This document shows positions 1-7,704 of a stretch of DNA of 64,000 nt, piece by piece; the stretch's first letter is position 1, and each line of letters begins with the position of its first letter. A program made the translations under genes and the position numbers. Location: NCBI GenBank assembly GCA_027306785.1, contig DAHUZB010000010.1:1-64000 (forward strand). Direction: 5' to 3'. The notes below the pieces were generated by a model, which made no database searches, was not told the DNA's origin, and worked only from the letters and a program-made list of their open reading frames with translations. The DNA is from Vulcanimicrobiota bacterium. Its GTDB lineage: Bacteria > Vulcanimicrobiota > Vulcanimicrobiia > Vulcanimicrobiales > Vulcanimicrobiaceae.

Positions 1-10
1 TCCGTGGTGG

Positions 11-81
11 AGCGGGTAGTGGGAATCGAACCCACGCGTCAACCTTGGGAAGGTCGCAGGCTACCATTACATCATACCCGC
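11..81 (-). tRNA. tRNA-Gly (CCC)
   Basis: Read on the minus strand this folds as a 71-nt tRNA with a 7-bp acceptor stem (GCGGGTA/TACCCGC), a T arm containing GGTTCGATTCC and the anticodon loop TTCCCAA, giving anticodon CCC. No CCA is encoded. It lies just upstream of, and divergent from, the DUF4239 gene. Confidence 0.93.
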
Positions 82-149
82 ACGTTCCACGGCGACCCGC
101 CCGATTCGTTGCAGGCGCCGAGCCGTCCTCCGCCGCATCGGGCCGAGGT

Positions 150-932
150 ATGGCGTGGGTCTACGACTTTCCGATCTGGGTGACCAGCCTGATCTTCATC
201 GGCGGCCTGAGCGCGATCGCGGCGGGCGGACTGTTGCTCGTGCGACGCCGCTTCCCGCAGCAGCGCATGACGCACAACGACGTGGCCGGCCCGATCATGA
301 CCGCGCTCGGAACGGTGCTCGCCGTGATGATGTCGTTCATGGTCGTGACCGTATGGCAAGAGTACGACACGGCGAGTTCCTACGTGGCGCGGGAATCGAG
401 CAACATCGCCGACCTCTACCATGAAGCCTCGGTCTTTCCGCAGCCGTGGCGCTCGCAGATTCACGCGGCGTTGCGCCGTTACGTCCACCTCGTGGTGAAG
501 GACGAATGGCCGCGCATGCGCACCGGCGCCGTGAGCACGCGCACGCGCCTCGCCGCGATCACGGCGGTCGATCTGGTGCAGCGATTCGAGCCCAAGACGC
601 CGAGCGAACAGAACGCACAGGCCGATGCGCTGCGTCACGCGCACGGCTTCCTCGACGCGCGCCGCGAGCGGCTCTTCGCGAACGCCGAAGCGGTGCCGCC
701 GCTGCTGTGGACGATGATGATCTTTATCGCGCTCGTCACCCTCGCATCGGCCTACTTCTTCCGCGTCGATAATCTGCGCGCGCACGTGGTCATGACCGTC
801 GCGCTCGCCGCGGTGACCGCGGCGATCTTCGTGCTGATCGCGGAGCTCGATCTGCCGTTCCGCGGGCAGATGCAGATTCCGCCGAGTGCCTATGCGCGCG
901 ATTACAGCGCGTTTGCCGACACGCTGCCTTAG
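150..932 (+). CDS. DUF4239 (bestrophin-like) membrane protein
   Basis: This 260-aa integral membrane protein matches the DUF4239 pattern. It has an N-terminal membrane segment, a second hydrophobic segment around residues 50-70 followed by the typical WQEYDTASSYVARESSNIAD region, a soluble helical middle with an EWPRM motif, and two C-terminal membrane segments ending near LDLPFRGQMQ. The ATG at 150 is chosen because an upstream in-frame start at 45 would begin inside the divergent tRNA, and GAGG lies just before 150. The family's biochemical role is not established. Its stop codon overlaps the stop of the convergent downstream gene. Confidence 0.85.
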   Translation: MAWVYDFPIWVTSLIFIGGLSAIAAGGLLLVRRRFPQQRMTHNDVAGPIMTALGTVLAVMMSFMVVTVWQEYDTASSYVARESSNIADLYHEASVFPQPWRSQIHAALRRYVHLVVKDEWPRMRTGAVSTRTRLAAITAVDLVQRFEPKTPSEQNAQADALRHAHGFLDARRERLFANAEAVPPLLWTMMIFIALVTLASAYFFRVDNLRAHVVMTVALAAVTAAIFVLIAELDLPFRGQMQIPPSAYARDYSAFADTLP

Positions 933-1594
933 CTCAAGATATTGACCGAGCGCGCGAGGATGAGCGCGACGGTGATGAATGAAATCAGCGACTCGAGCAG
1001 CATCAGCATCTTCGCCCAGCGCGAGAGCGGCATCGTATCGGTCGGGCTCACCGCGAGGGCGTTGGTAAACGACAGATACAGATAATCGAGGAAATACGGC
1101 TTCCAGTGTCCGTCGTAGCCTTTGAGGCGCGTCGGATCCATCTGCATCTGCGGAAAGAGAAAGTCGGGCTCGTTGAAATCCATCGCACAGCGATAGCGCG
1201 CGCGCCCGGCCGGACCATCGGAGTCGAGTTCCCAGAACCAAAGGGCGAAGACCACGATGTTCGTGGTCCAGATCAACGCGCCGTTCCGCAGCAGTTCGAT
1301 CGCCGAGACCTGCCGGTGCGCGCCGTGCGCGGCGCCCACCAGATCCGCGACGAGCAACGCGATCGAGACGATGTTGAGCAGGTTCAGGATGGCGATCAAC
1401 GCGACCGAGAGCACGCGCGGCAGCTTGCCGCCGTGCAGCGGCGTGGGCGTGATCGCGACGAGCGGCACGAGCAGCAGCGCGATCAAGAGCGGCGCGGCCC
1501 ACACCGGCCCGAAGGTCAGCTTGGGCGGCAGGAGCATGTAGAGCGCAAGTCCCGCCACCACGGCGGCACGGGCTTGCCAGCGATCCGGCACCAC
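929..1594 (-). CDS. Ion-channel-like integral membrane protein
   Basis: This 221-aa membrane protein has about six hydrophobic segments and starts at GTG. The C-terminal part (about residues 165-221) has the layout of a two-TM potassium-channel pore module: a short re-entrant-like segment YLYLSFTNALAVSP, then a long final helix ending ILARSVNILS. The TVGYGD selectivity filter is absent and replaced by FTNALAVSPTDT. I infer a relative of pore-domain proteins whose conductance, if any, is unknown. It is convergent with the DUF4239 gene and the two stop codons overlap by 2-4 bases. Confidence 0.7.
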   Translation of the reverse strand: MVPDRWQARAAVVAGLALYMLLPPKLTFGPVWAAPLLIALLLVPLVAITPTPLHGGKLPRVLSVALIAILNLLNIVSIALLVADLVGAAHGAHRQVSAIELLRNGALIWTTNIVVFALWFWELDSDGPAGRARYRCAMDFNEPDFLFPQMQMDPTRLKGYDGHWKPYFLDYLYLSFTNALAVSPTDTMPLSRWAKMLMLLESLISFITVALILARSVNILS

Positions 1595-1653
1595 GCGCGC
1601 TCGATTCGCTCGGCGACGGCAACCGCCTTCGTGCAGCGTGCGTTCTAGGGCGT

Positions 1654-2004
1654 ATGGCTACGGATTTTCGCGATGGAAAGACCTTTCCGCGACGCGGACG
1701 CACGCCGATCGGCGATGCGCTCTGGCTTGCGCGTGTCGCCGACAAAGCGCGCGCTGCCGCCGCGGGGACGATTCACGATTACATCTACCCCTGTCCGATG
1801 GACAAAGGCGTGATGGAGCGCTGGGGTATCACACCGCACGACTTCGACGCGGCGATTCGCGCGCACGCGACCGACGAGTCGCTGCACGCATGGCTGCTCG
1901 CGCGGACGACCCCCGAGAAGATCGCGGCCGCGAACGCGTGGCTGCTCGATGAAAAGCAAGAAAATCTCGATCGGCAAGACGCCGAGGAAGGAGCAACCGT
2001 TTGA
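1654..2004 (+). CDS. DUF5069 family protein
   Basis: This 116-aa soluble protein has the DUF5069 layout: PRRGRTPIGDALWLARVADKA near residues 12-32, an IHDYIYPCPMD segment, then a WGITPHDF and LHAWLLAR helix pair. The family has no defined reaction. Its stop overlaps the TTG start of the dienelactone hydrolase gene by 4 bases (TTGA), so the two are almost certainly co-transcribed and translationally coupled. Confidence 0.8.
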   Translation: MATDFRDGKTFPRRGRTPIGDALWLARVADKARAAAAGTIHDYIYPCPMDKGVMERWGITPHDFDAAIRAHATDESLHAWLLARTTPEKIAAANAWLLDEKQENLDRQDAEEGATV

Positions 2005-2690
2005 ACGGGATGATCGAATTTGCGCGTCCGGACGGCGGACGCGCGCCGGGATACTACACGGCGCCTGAGAACGGCGAGCATCTGCCCGGCGTGGTGCTGC
2101 TCGAGGAGTGGTGGGGCGTGACCGACCACATCAAGCACACGGCCGACGCGCTCGCCGCGGCCGGCTTTCGCGTGCTCGTGCCCGACCTCTACCGCGGACG
2201 CACCGCGGCCGTCGGCGACGAGGCGAACCACCTGATGCAGGGGCTGGACTTCGGCGATGCCGCGACGCAAGACACGCGCGGCGCGGCCCAATATCTGAAA
2301 GCGACCGGCAGCGCGAAGGTCGGCGTGATCGGTTTCTGTATGGGCGGCGCGCTGACGATGCTCGCCGCGATGTACGTCCCCGACGTCGATGCGGCCGTCG
2401 ACTACTACGGCTTCCCGCCGCCCGAAGCGGGCGATCCGGGCACGATCAAGATCCCGTTCCAGGGACACTGGGCGACGCACGACGAGTTCTTCCCGATCGA
2501 GCGCGTGGATCAGATCGAGTCGCGTTTCAAAGACGCGGGCGTACCGCACGAGTTCCATCGGTACGACGCGCGGCACGCCTTCCACAATCCGAGCGAAGTC
2601 GGACAGAGCGGCCTCGGCAACTACGATAAGGTGCTCGCCGATCTCTCGTGGGAGCGCGCGCTCGCGTTCCTCAAACGCAACTTGGCGTAA
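2001..2690 (+). CDS. Dienelactone hydrolase family protein
   Basis: This 229-aa cytosolic alpha/beta hydrolase carries the dienelactone hydrolase nucleophile elbow GVIGFCMGGA (Cys about residue 113), a later acid region with GHWATHDEFFP, and the catalytic His in DARHAFHNP. Carboxymethylenebutenolidase opens lactone rings, but most members of the family act on unknown esters. The TTG start at 2001 is preferred over the ATG at 2010 because GGAAGGAG sits about 9 bases before TTG and the start overlaps the upstream stop. Confidence 0.88.
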   Translation: MNGMIEFARPDGGRAPGYYTAPENGEHLPGVVLLEEWWGVTDHIKHTADALAAAGFRVLVPDLYRGRTAAVGDEANHLMQGLDFGDAATQDTRGAAQYLKATGSAKVGVIGFCMGGALTMLAAMYVPDVDAAVDYYGFPPPEAGDPGTIKIPFQGHWATHDEFFPIERVDQIESRFKDAGVPHEFHRYDARHAFHNPSEVGQSGLGNYDKVLADLSWERALAFLKRNLA

Positions 2691-2704
2691 CGCCGAACCA
2701 TCGG

Positions 2705-2739
2705 CGCGGGGACGCTACTTCGAGAAGAGCGTCCCCGCG
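2705..2739. terminator. Hairpin between convergent genes
   Basis: An 11-bp perfect stem (CGCGGGGACGC at 2705-2715, GCGTCCCCGCG at 2729-2739) with a 13-base loop lies between the convergent hydrolase gene and the solute-binding protein gene, overlapping the last codons of the latter. It could end transcription in both directions. Neither side has a clear U-tract, so termination is inferred from position and stem strength. Confidence 0.55.
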
Positions 2740-3533
2740 TTGACGGGCACCGAGCGCAGCGCCCCTTGCTCCAAGCCCCACTTCTTCAGCAAACGATCGT
2801 AGGTGCCGTCCGCGATCACGCCCGCGAGCGCCGCGACCAACCGCGCGCGTAGCGCGACGTTCCCCTTCGCAACCGCGATGCCGTACGGTACGAGCGCAAA
2901 CTGTCGGCCCGCGACCTCGTATTTTCCGCCGCTGCTCTTCGCGAGGTAGGCGACGACCGGAAAATCGGTGATGTGGACATCGGACTTGCCCGCTTCGAAC
3001 GCTTTGAATCCTTCGGCATCGGTTGCGAACGTCGTGACGTGAATCGCACCGAGATGCACGCTCGTGCACGCTTTCGACTGCTCGTCGATCGCGGCTTCCT
3101 GCGAGGTGCCGCGCTGCACGTCGACCCGCAGCCCGCACAGCCCGCCGAGATCGAAAACGTGATGCGGATTGCCCGCCGGCACGAGCATGCCGCTACCCGC
3201 CAGGAGGTAATCGACGAAGTCGACCTGCGCTTCACGCGTACGCGTATCGGAGAGCGCCGAGATCGCGATATCGAACGAGCCCTTCTTGACGCTCGGGATC
3301 AAGTCGTCGAAGGTATGGTTCACGATGACGACCGGCTCGCCGAGCTTCGCCCCGATCGCGCGAACGAGATCGATGTCGAAGCCTTCCATCGCGTGGGACG
3401 GCCCGTAGAATTCGAGCGGCGCGTACGACACGTCGGAGCCGACGCGCAGCGGCGCCGCCGACGCGATCACCGCGACGCACGTAAAAAGAGCGGTGGCGAG
3501 TGCGGAAAGGCCCGCCCGCGTGAATCGATTCAT
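2715..3533 (-). CDS. Amino-acid-type ABC substrate-binding protein (SBP family 3)
   Basis: This 272-aa exported protein has a signal peptide (MNRFTRAG, then a hydrophobic core ending in ASAAP). The two-lobe SBP_bac_3 fold follows: LRVGSDVSYAPLEF, GFDIDLVRAIG, DLIPSVKKGSFDIAISALSDT, then PYGIAVAKGN and a C-terminal TYDRLLKKWGL. Such proteins capture polar amino acids in the periplasm for an ABC importer; no permease or ATPase gene is nearby. The start at 3533 is preferred over an upstream ATG at 3569 because it gives a normal signal peptide and has GAGGG just before it. It may be co-transcribed with the lipoprotein operon 50 bases upstream. Confidence 0.88.
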   Translation of the reverse strand: MNRFTRAGLSALATALFTCVAVIASAAPLRVGSDVSYAPLEFYGPSHAMEGFDIDLVRAIGAKLGEPVVIVNHTFDDLIPSVKKGSFDIAISALSDTRTREAQVDFVDYLLAGSGMLVPAGNPHHVFDLGGLCGLRVDVQRGTSQEAAIDEQSKACTSVHLGAIHVTTFATDAEGFKAFEAGKSDVHITDFPVVAYLAKSSGGKYEVAGRQFALVPYGIAVAKGNVALRARLVAALAGVIADGTYDRLLKKWGLEQGALRSVPVNAGTLFSK

Positions 3534-3583
3534 GCCCTCGTTATCGGCAGAACCGCGCGGACGGGCCACCCGTGCCCCCGGCT

Positions 3584-5212
3584 CTAGGGCATCCAGGCCA
3601 GAGCGCCGGTGCCATTGACCGTCTCGGAGACGGTCACCGCACTCGGCAACCCCGAGGCATCGATGCGTTCGGAGTACCCGCCGCTTGCGAGCGATGCCCA
3701 GAGATTTCCGCTCGGATCGAGCATCAGCGAGCCGCCGCCGAGGTTGTAGAGGCTCGAGTCGGTGAGCGTCTGCGTGACCGACGTGCTCCCGGCCGCCACG
3801 TAGGCGATGTCTTGGTTTGCGATGTCCGAGACATAGAAGTCACCGGCGGCGTCGACCGCGATCGATCCCGGCTCGCCGAGCGATGGATCGTTGAACGTGG
3901 AGCTCGGGCTGCTTTGATTGCCCGGGCCGTAGATTTCGACGTTGCCGTTGTCATCGGGCAGATAGACGTTGCCGCTGCCATCGACGCCGATACCGACCGG
4001 CGCCGTGATCCCCGTGATCGTGTAGGTCGGCGTCGTCGCGCCGCTCGCGAACTCGAAGACCTTCGGAGGGGGCTGTCGGAACCCGGAGCCGCCCGCGGCA
4101 TAGAGCATTCCGTCCTTTCCGATCGCGATGCCGCGCACGATGTGGATTCCGGCGCTCGATCCGAGCACGCGCGTCGGCGTGGTCGCCCCGGGCGCGAAGA
4201 TGTTGATGAGACTCGATTGGCTGAGCCCCAAAAACGAGGTCGTGACGACGTAGATCGCGCCGTTCGCATCGACGGCGTCGGAGGTGGCGACGGTCAGCCC
4301 CATGCAGCCTTGGCAGGCGCGGAACTGCTCGATCAGATTGCCCGTCTCGACGCTGTAGAGCGAGACGAGCAGTCCCGAGGCGACGACGAGCGCGGGCGTG
4401 AAGGTGAACGCCGTGCTCGTCGAGACCGGCGCCGAGGTCGTGCCGTCGGCGAGCGCGACGCCCTGCGCGGTCGCGGTGACCGTCACCGTACGACCGCCGG
4501 CCGTCGCATTCGTCGGGGTCAGCAGATAGGCTTGAGGATCGCTCGTTCCGGCCGATGCCACCGATGCGTAGGCACCGCCGCTCGTCACCGTCACGCCGGT
4601 GATCGTCGGCGCACCCGGGCCGACGATCACATTCCCGTCGGCGTCGAGCGGTTCGGCTTCGAGCGGCTCGGGCGCGAGCCCGGGGGCATGATATCCCGTG
4701 CTCGCCGTGCCCTCGATGTGCGCGGCGCTTCCCGGCACGAGACGGACGGCGACGGGGACACCGGCAAGCGTGACGTTCACCGGCGTACTCGCGCCCGGTG
4801 CGAGGGTCGCGGAGACGACATTCTTCGAGAGCACGTTTCCGGCCGCGTCTTCGATCGAGAGCGCGAATGCGTCGTTCCCCGACGGAGCCGGTACCGAGAA
4901 CGCGCAATCGAGCGTTCCGGCGGTGACGGCACAGCCGGGAGACTGCGCGGTGAGGCCATAGGTCGTCGCGGCGCCGCCGTTGACCGCAACCAGCAACTGC
5001 GCGCTCGACGGCGAGATGTACGCCGGGCGCGCGTGCGCCGACGCCGCTGCGGCAGCGAGCGGGACGTGCACGGAGAGCGTCGCTTGAGCGGCGCCGCCGC
5101 GCGCAGGAGCGACGGGAGGTACCGCGCCTGCGGGCAGCGGCGATGACGCGTGAGAGGCGCACGCGGTGACCGCGACGAGCGCGCACGCGGCGAGAACACG
5201 AAAACGATGCAT
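3584..5212 (-). CDS. Lipoprotein with beta-propeller (NHL-like) repeats
   Basis: This 542-aa protein has a lipoprotein signal ending VTAC, so Cys18 is probably lipidated. Residues 40-270 look like Ig/cadherin-type beta domains rich in Gly, Ser and Thr. Residues 275-542 contain repeated blades such as GNVYLPDDNGNVEIYGPG, GDFYVSDIANQD and GNLWASLASGG, the NHL or virginiamycin-B-lyase type of propeller. I infer a surface or periplasmic binding or scaffold role; catalytic residues cannot be assigned. It is the last gene of the operon starting at 11137, 12 bases after its neighbour. Confidence 0.75.
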   Translation of the reverse strand: MHRFRVLAACALVAVTACASHASSPLPAGAVPPVAPARGGAAQATLSVHVPLAAAAASAHARPAYISPSSAQLLVAVNGGAATTYGLTAQSPGCAVTAGTLDCAFSVPAPSGNDAFALSIEDAAGNVLSKNVVSATLAPGASTPVNVTLAGVPVAVRLVPGSAAHIEGTASTGYHAPGLAPEPLEAEPLDADGNVIVGPGAPTITGVTVTSGGAYASVASAGTSDPQAYLLTPTNATAGGRTVTVTATAQGVALADGTTSAPVSTSTAFTFTPALVVASGLLVSLYSVETGNLIEQFRACQGCMGLTVATSDAVDANGAIYVVTTSFLGLSQSSLINIFAPGATTPTRVLGSSAGIHIVRGIAIGKDGMLYAAGGSGFRQPPPKVFEFASGATTPTYTITGITAPVGIGVDGSGNVYLPDDNGNVEIYGPGNQSSPSSTFNDPSLGEPGSIAVDAAGDFYVSDIANQDIAYVAAGSTSVTQTLTDSSLYNLGGGSLMLDPSGNLWASLASGGYSERIDASGLPSAVTVSETVNGTGALAWMP

Positions 5213-5224
5213 GTCGAACGCCTC

Positions 5225-5671
5225 CTACTGAATCGTGATCGCCGCGGTCGAAACCGCGACCGAAAGGTTGGCCGTACGGCCCGCACTATCGCTGATCGCG
5301 ATCGAGCAGGTACCTGCGCCGAGCGGCGTTACCGCAAACTGCGCTGTGCCGCCGCCGTTCGAGACGGCGTTCACGCTCGCGATCGTTCCCGTGAGCGGAG
5401 CGCACGTGTCGCTCTCGGTAAACGAACCCGAGTATCCGCTCTCGCTGACACTGAACGACTGCGCGGCATTCGACGAGAACGCGAGCGTGCTCACCGATGT
5501 CGTCGGCGGCGGCGGAGTCGGCGTTGCCGTGGGCACCGTCGTCGGTGACGTACTCGGCGTCACACTCGTAGTCGGCAGCGACGCCGTGCCGCCCCCACCG
5601 CCGCCGCATGCCGCAAGCGTGAGGAGCAACGCCGCGGCGCACGCACGGGCGATGCGCGGACGATCGATCAT
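5225..5671 (-). CDS. Small poly-glycine lipoprotein
   Basis: This 148-aa lipoprotein has a signal peptide ending LAACGGGGGG, then a Ser/Thr/Pro linker to about residue 58. A compact all-beta domain follows, containing FSVSESGYSGSFTES and a late GAGTCSIAISDS block that resembles bacterial Ig-like repeats; two cysteines may form a disulfide. The ATG at 5671 lies 5 bases after the upstream stop. The same SVSESGYSGSF motif appears in the adjacent 675-aa protein (VQVSESGFSGAF), so the two share a domain. The function is unknown. Confidence 0.72.
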   Translation of the reverse strand: MIDRPRIARACAAALLLTLAACGGGGGGTASLPTTSVTPSTSPTTVPTATPTPPPPTTSVSTLAFSSNAAQSFSVSESGYSGSFTESDTCAPLTGTIASVNAVSNGGGTAQFAVTPLGAGTCSIAISDSAGRTANLSVAVSTAAITIQ

Positions 5672-5676
5672 CGTAC

Positions 5677-7704
5677 TCACTTGAACGTCACCGATCCGAT
5701 CTGGCCGTAGCCGTTGCCGTCGAGCATCCAGAGCGTGCCGTTCCCTCCGTCGAGAAGACTCGTGATGATCGAATAATTCGGGATGAAGCTCCCGTATTGG
5801 TACACGGCGTTCGTGCTCGGATTGATCACGCCGATCGTCGTGTACGTCTGCATGAAGAATCCGCCGAGCGCCTCGTCTTCGGCGAACCAGAGATTGTGAT
5901 CCGAGCCGACGATGAGCGAGTAGTAGAGACCGCCGACGATGCCGTTGGTGTAGGTCGAGACGGCCCCGTTCGACGGATCGACATTGCCGTAGAGCGAGTT
6001 GCCGGTCGAGGGCGAGTAGGCGAGAAACCACATCTTGCCGTCGGGTCCGGCGACGATCGCGCCGGGCGATTGCGTGGGATATTGCGGCGTGCTCACCTGG
6101 TATTCGCTGATCGCCCCCGAGCTCGGATCGAGCTTGTCGATCGCATAGTTCGCACCGTCGGTGAACCAGATCGCACCGTCGGGACCGACGGCCATCGACA
6201 TGAGACCCAAGACCGGACGCGCACTGTTGCTCGTCTCGTACTCGGTGATCGCGCCGGTGGTCGTATCGATCTTTCCGACGTAGCTCGGCTGACCGCCGCG
6301 CAGTATGCTGTTGCTTCCCATGTCGTAGAACCACATCGTGTTGCTGCTCGCGGGGCCCGCGATGATCGTGGTGACGTTCGGCTGCGATGAGAGCCCGGTG
6401 GAATAGAACGTCACGGCTCCACTGGAAGGCACGTACTCGCCGATCTGCGAGCGGTCCGTGAACCAGATGTTGCCCGATGCGTCGAATGCGAGCGAGCTCG
6501 GTCCGTTCCCGTCGTTCGTGACGGTATAGGTGGTATAGGTGTGTGCGCTCGGATCGAACGCGACGAGATTTCCGTTCGGCGCATCGCCGGTCCAGATGCG
6601 CCCGTCGGGTCCCTTCGCGAGTTCGAGCGGCGCATTGAGTTGATGCTGATTTCCGTAGGCCTGATAGCTGCCGTTCTGCGGAACGATCGAGACCGGCACC
6701 GTGGTACTGGCCAAGCCGTCGCTCACCGTCAGATGCGTGACGTCAAAGCGCGTACCCGCGCTCGGCACCACGGTGACGACGGCGTTGCCCGACCCGAGCG
6801 TGCCCGGCACGACGTTCACGGCCGCGTCGCTTGCATTCGCGAGCGACGCGGTAAATGCGCCGCTGAAGCCGCTCTCGCTCACCTGGACGGATCCGCCGCC
6901 CGCGGCATCGTCGAACATCTGCAGTGCCGACGGCGAGACGGAGAGCGGCGCTGCATCGAGCGTCGCATTCGGCATCGCATCTCCCGAGGCCACGATCTGC
7001 GCGTTCGGGAGCGGTTTGCTCGAATCGTACGTCAACGTGACGACGGTGCCCGGCTGCGTGACGCTGGTCGTACTCAGCGAGAGCGCGTGCGACGGATCGC
7101 CGAGGATTTGCAGCGAGATCGGCGAGCGATACGGTGCCGCGCCGACGATGGCCGCGCCGGAGGCATCGCTCGCAACGACGGTCAGCGCGACGCGATGAAT
7201 GAGTCCGTCGTCGACGAGCGGGAGGTGCGCGGGCGAGAATGCGACCTGCGCCGGCACGCCGTCGAGCGCAACCGCTACCGGTGCGGCGGGCGTCGCCGAC
7301 ACGTTCACGGCAAGCGAGGTCACCGCGAGCGGCGTACCGCTGCCGTCGCTCGATGCATACGAACTGATACGGTAGAGGTCGGTGCCGATGACGCCGCCGA
7401 CCGCGAGCGTGCACGTGATCGTCGCGGCGCTCGACGCGCAGCCCGGCGCGCTCGCCGAGATCGGCGCGATAACCGTGACCGAGGTATTCGCCGCACCGTT
7501 CACGCTTTGCAGCGCGAAGCTCACCGAACCCGCATGCGCGGAGGCAACCGTGAATTGGGCGGTCGGCACCGCAGCCGCGGGGGTAGTCGTCGGCGCGGAG
7601 GTCGGGACGGGCGAGAACGACGATCCGCCGCCTCCCCCTCCGCAGGCCGCGAGCGCGCCTGCGCAAACGCAGGCCGACGCGCGCAGAAGCAAACGCTGGA
7701 TCAT
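5677..7704 (-). CDS. Lipoprotein with virginiamycin-B-lyase-like propeller
   Basis: This 675-aa lipoprotein has a signal peptide ending LAACGGGGGG, Ig-like beta domains over residues 40-345 (one with the VSESGFSGAF motif shared with its neighbour), then a propeller over residues 350-675. Blade signatures include GRIWTGDAPNGNLVAFDP, GNIWFTDRSQIGEYVP, GAIWFTDGANYAIDKLDP and HNLWFAED. This spacing is that of Vgb-type streptogramin-lyase propellers, but lyase activity is not implied. Its ATG overlaps the upstream S53 peptidase stop by 4 bases, so translation is coupled. Confidence 0.78.
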   Translation of the reverse strand: MIQRLLLRASACVCAGALAACGGGGGGSSFSPVPTSAPTTTPAAAVPTAQFTVASAHAGSVSFALQSVNGAANTSVTVIAPISASAPGCASSAATITCTLAVGGVIGTDLYRISSYASSDGSGTPLAVTSLAVNVSATPAAPVAVALDGVPAQVAFSPAHLPLVDDGLIHRVALTVVASDASGAAIVGAAPYRSPISLQILGDPSHALSLSTTSVTQPGTVVTLTYDSSKPLPNAQIVASGDAMPNATLDAAPLSVSPSALQMFDDAAGGGSVQVSESGFSGAFTASLANASDAAVNVVPGTLGSGNAVVTVVPSAGTRFDVTHLTVSDGLASTTVPVSIVPQNGSYQAYGNQHQLNAPLELAKGPDGRIWTGDAPNGNLVAFDPSAHTYTTYTVTNDGNGPSSLAFDASGNIWFTDRSQIGEYVPSSGAVTFYSTGLSSQPNVTTIIAGPASSNTMWFYDMGSNSILRGGQPSYVGKIDTTTGAITEYETSNSARPVLGLMSMAVGPDGAIWFTDGANYAIDKLDPSSGAISEYQVSTPQYPTQSPGAIVAGPDGKMWFLAYSPSTGNSLYGNVDPSNGAVSTYTNGIVGGLYYSLIVGSDHNLWFAEDEALGGFFMQTYTTIGVINPSTNAVYQYGSFIPNYSIITSLLDGGNGTLWMLDGNGYGQIGSVTFK

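Noticed and set aside
72-1745. Long open frame antisense to the DUF4239 and channel-like genes
   Set aside because: It is a by-product of high GC at third positions: Arg/Ala/His-rich translation without any domain, and it covers genes with clear domains and starts.
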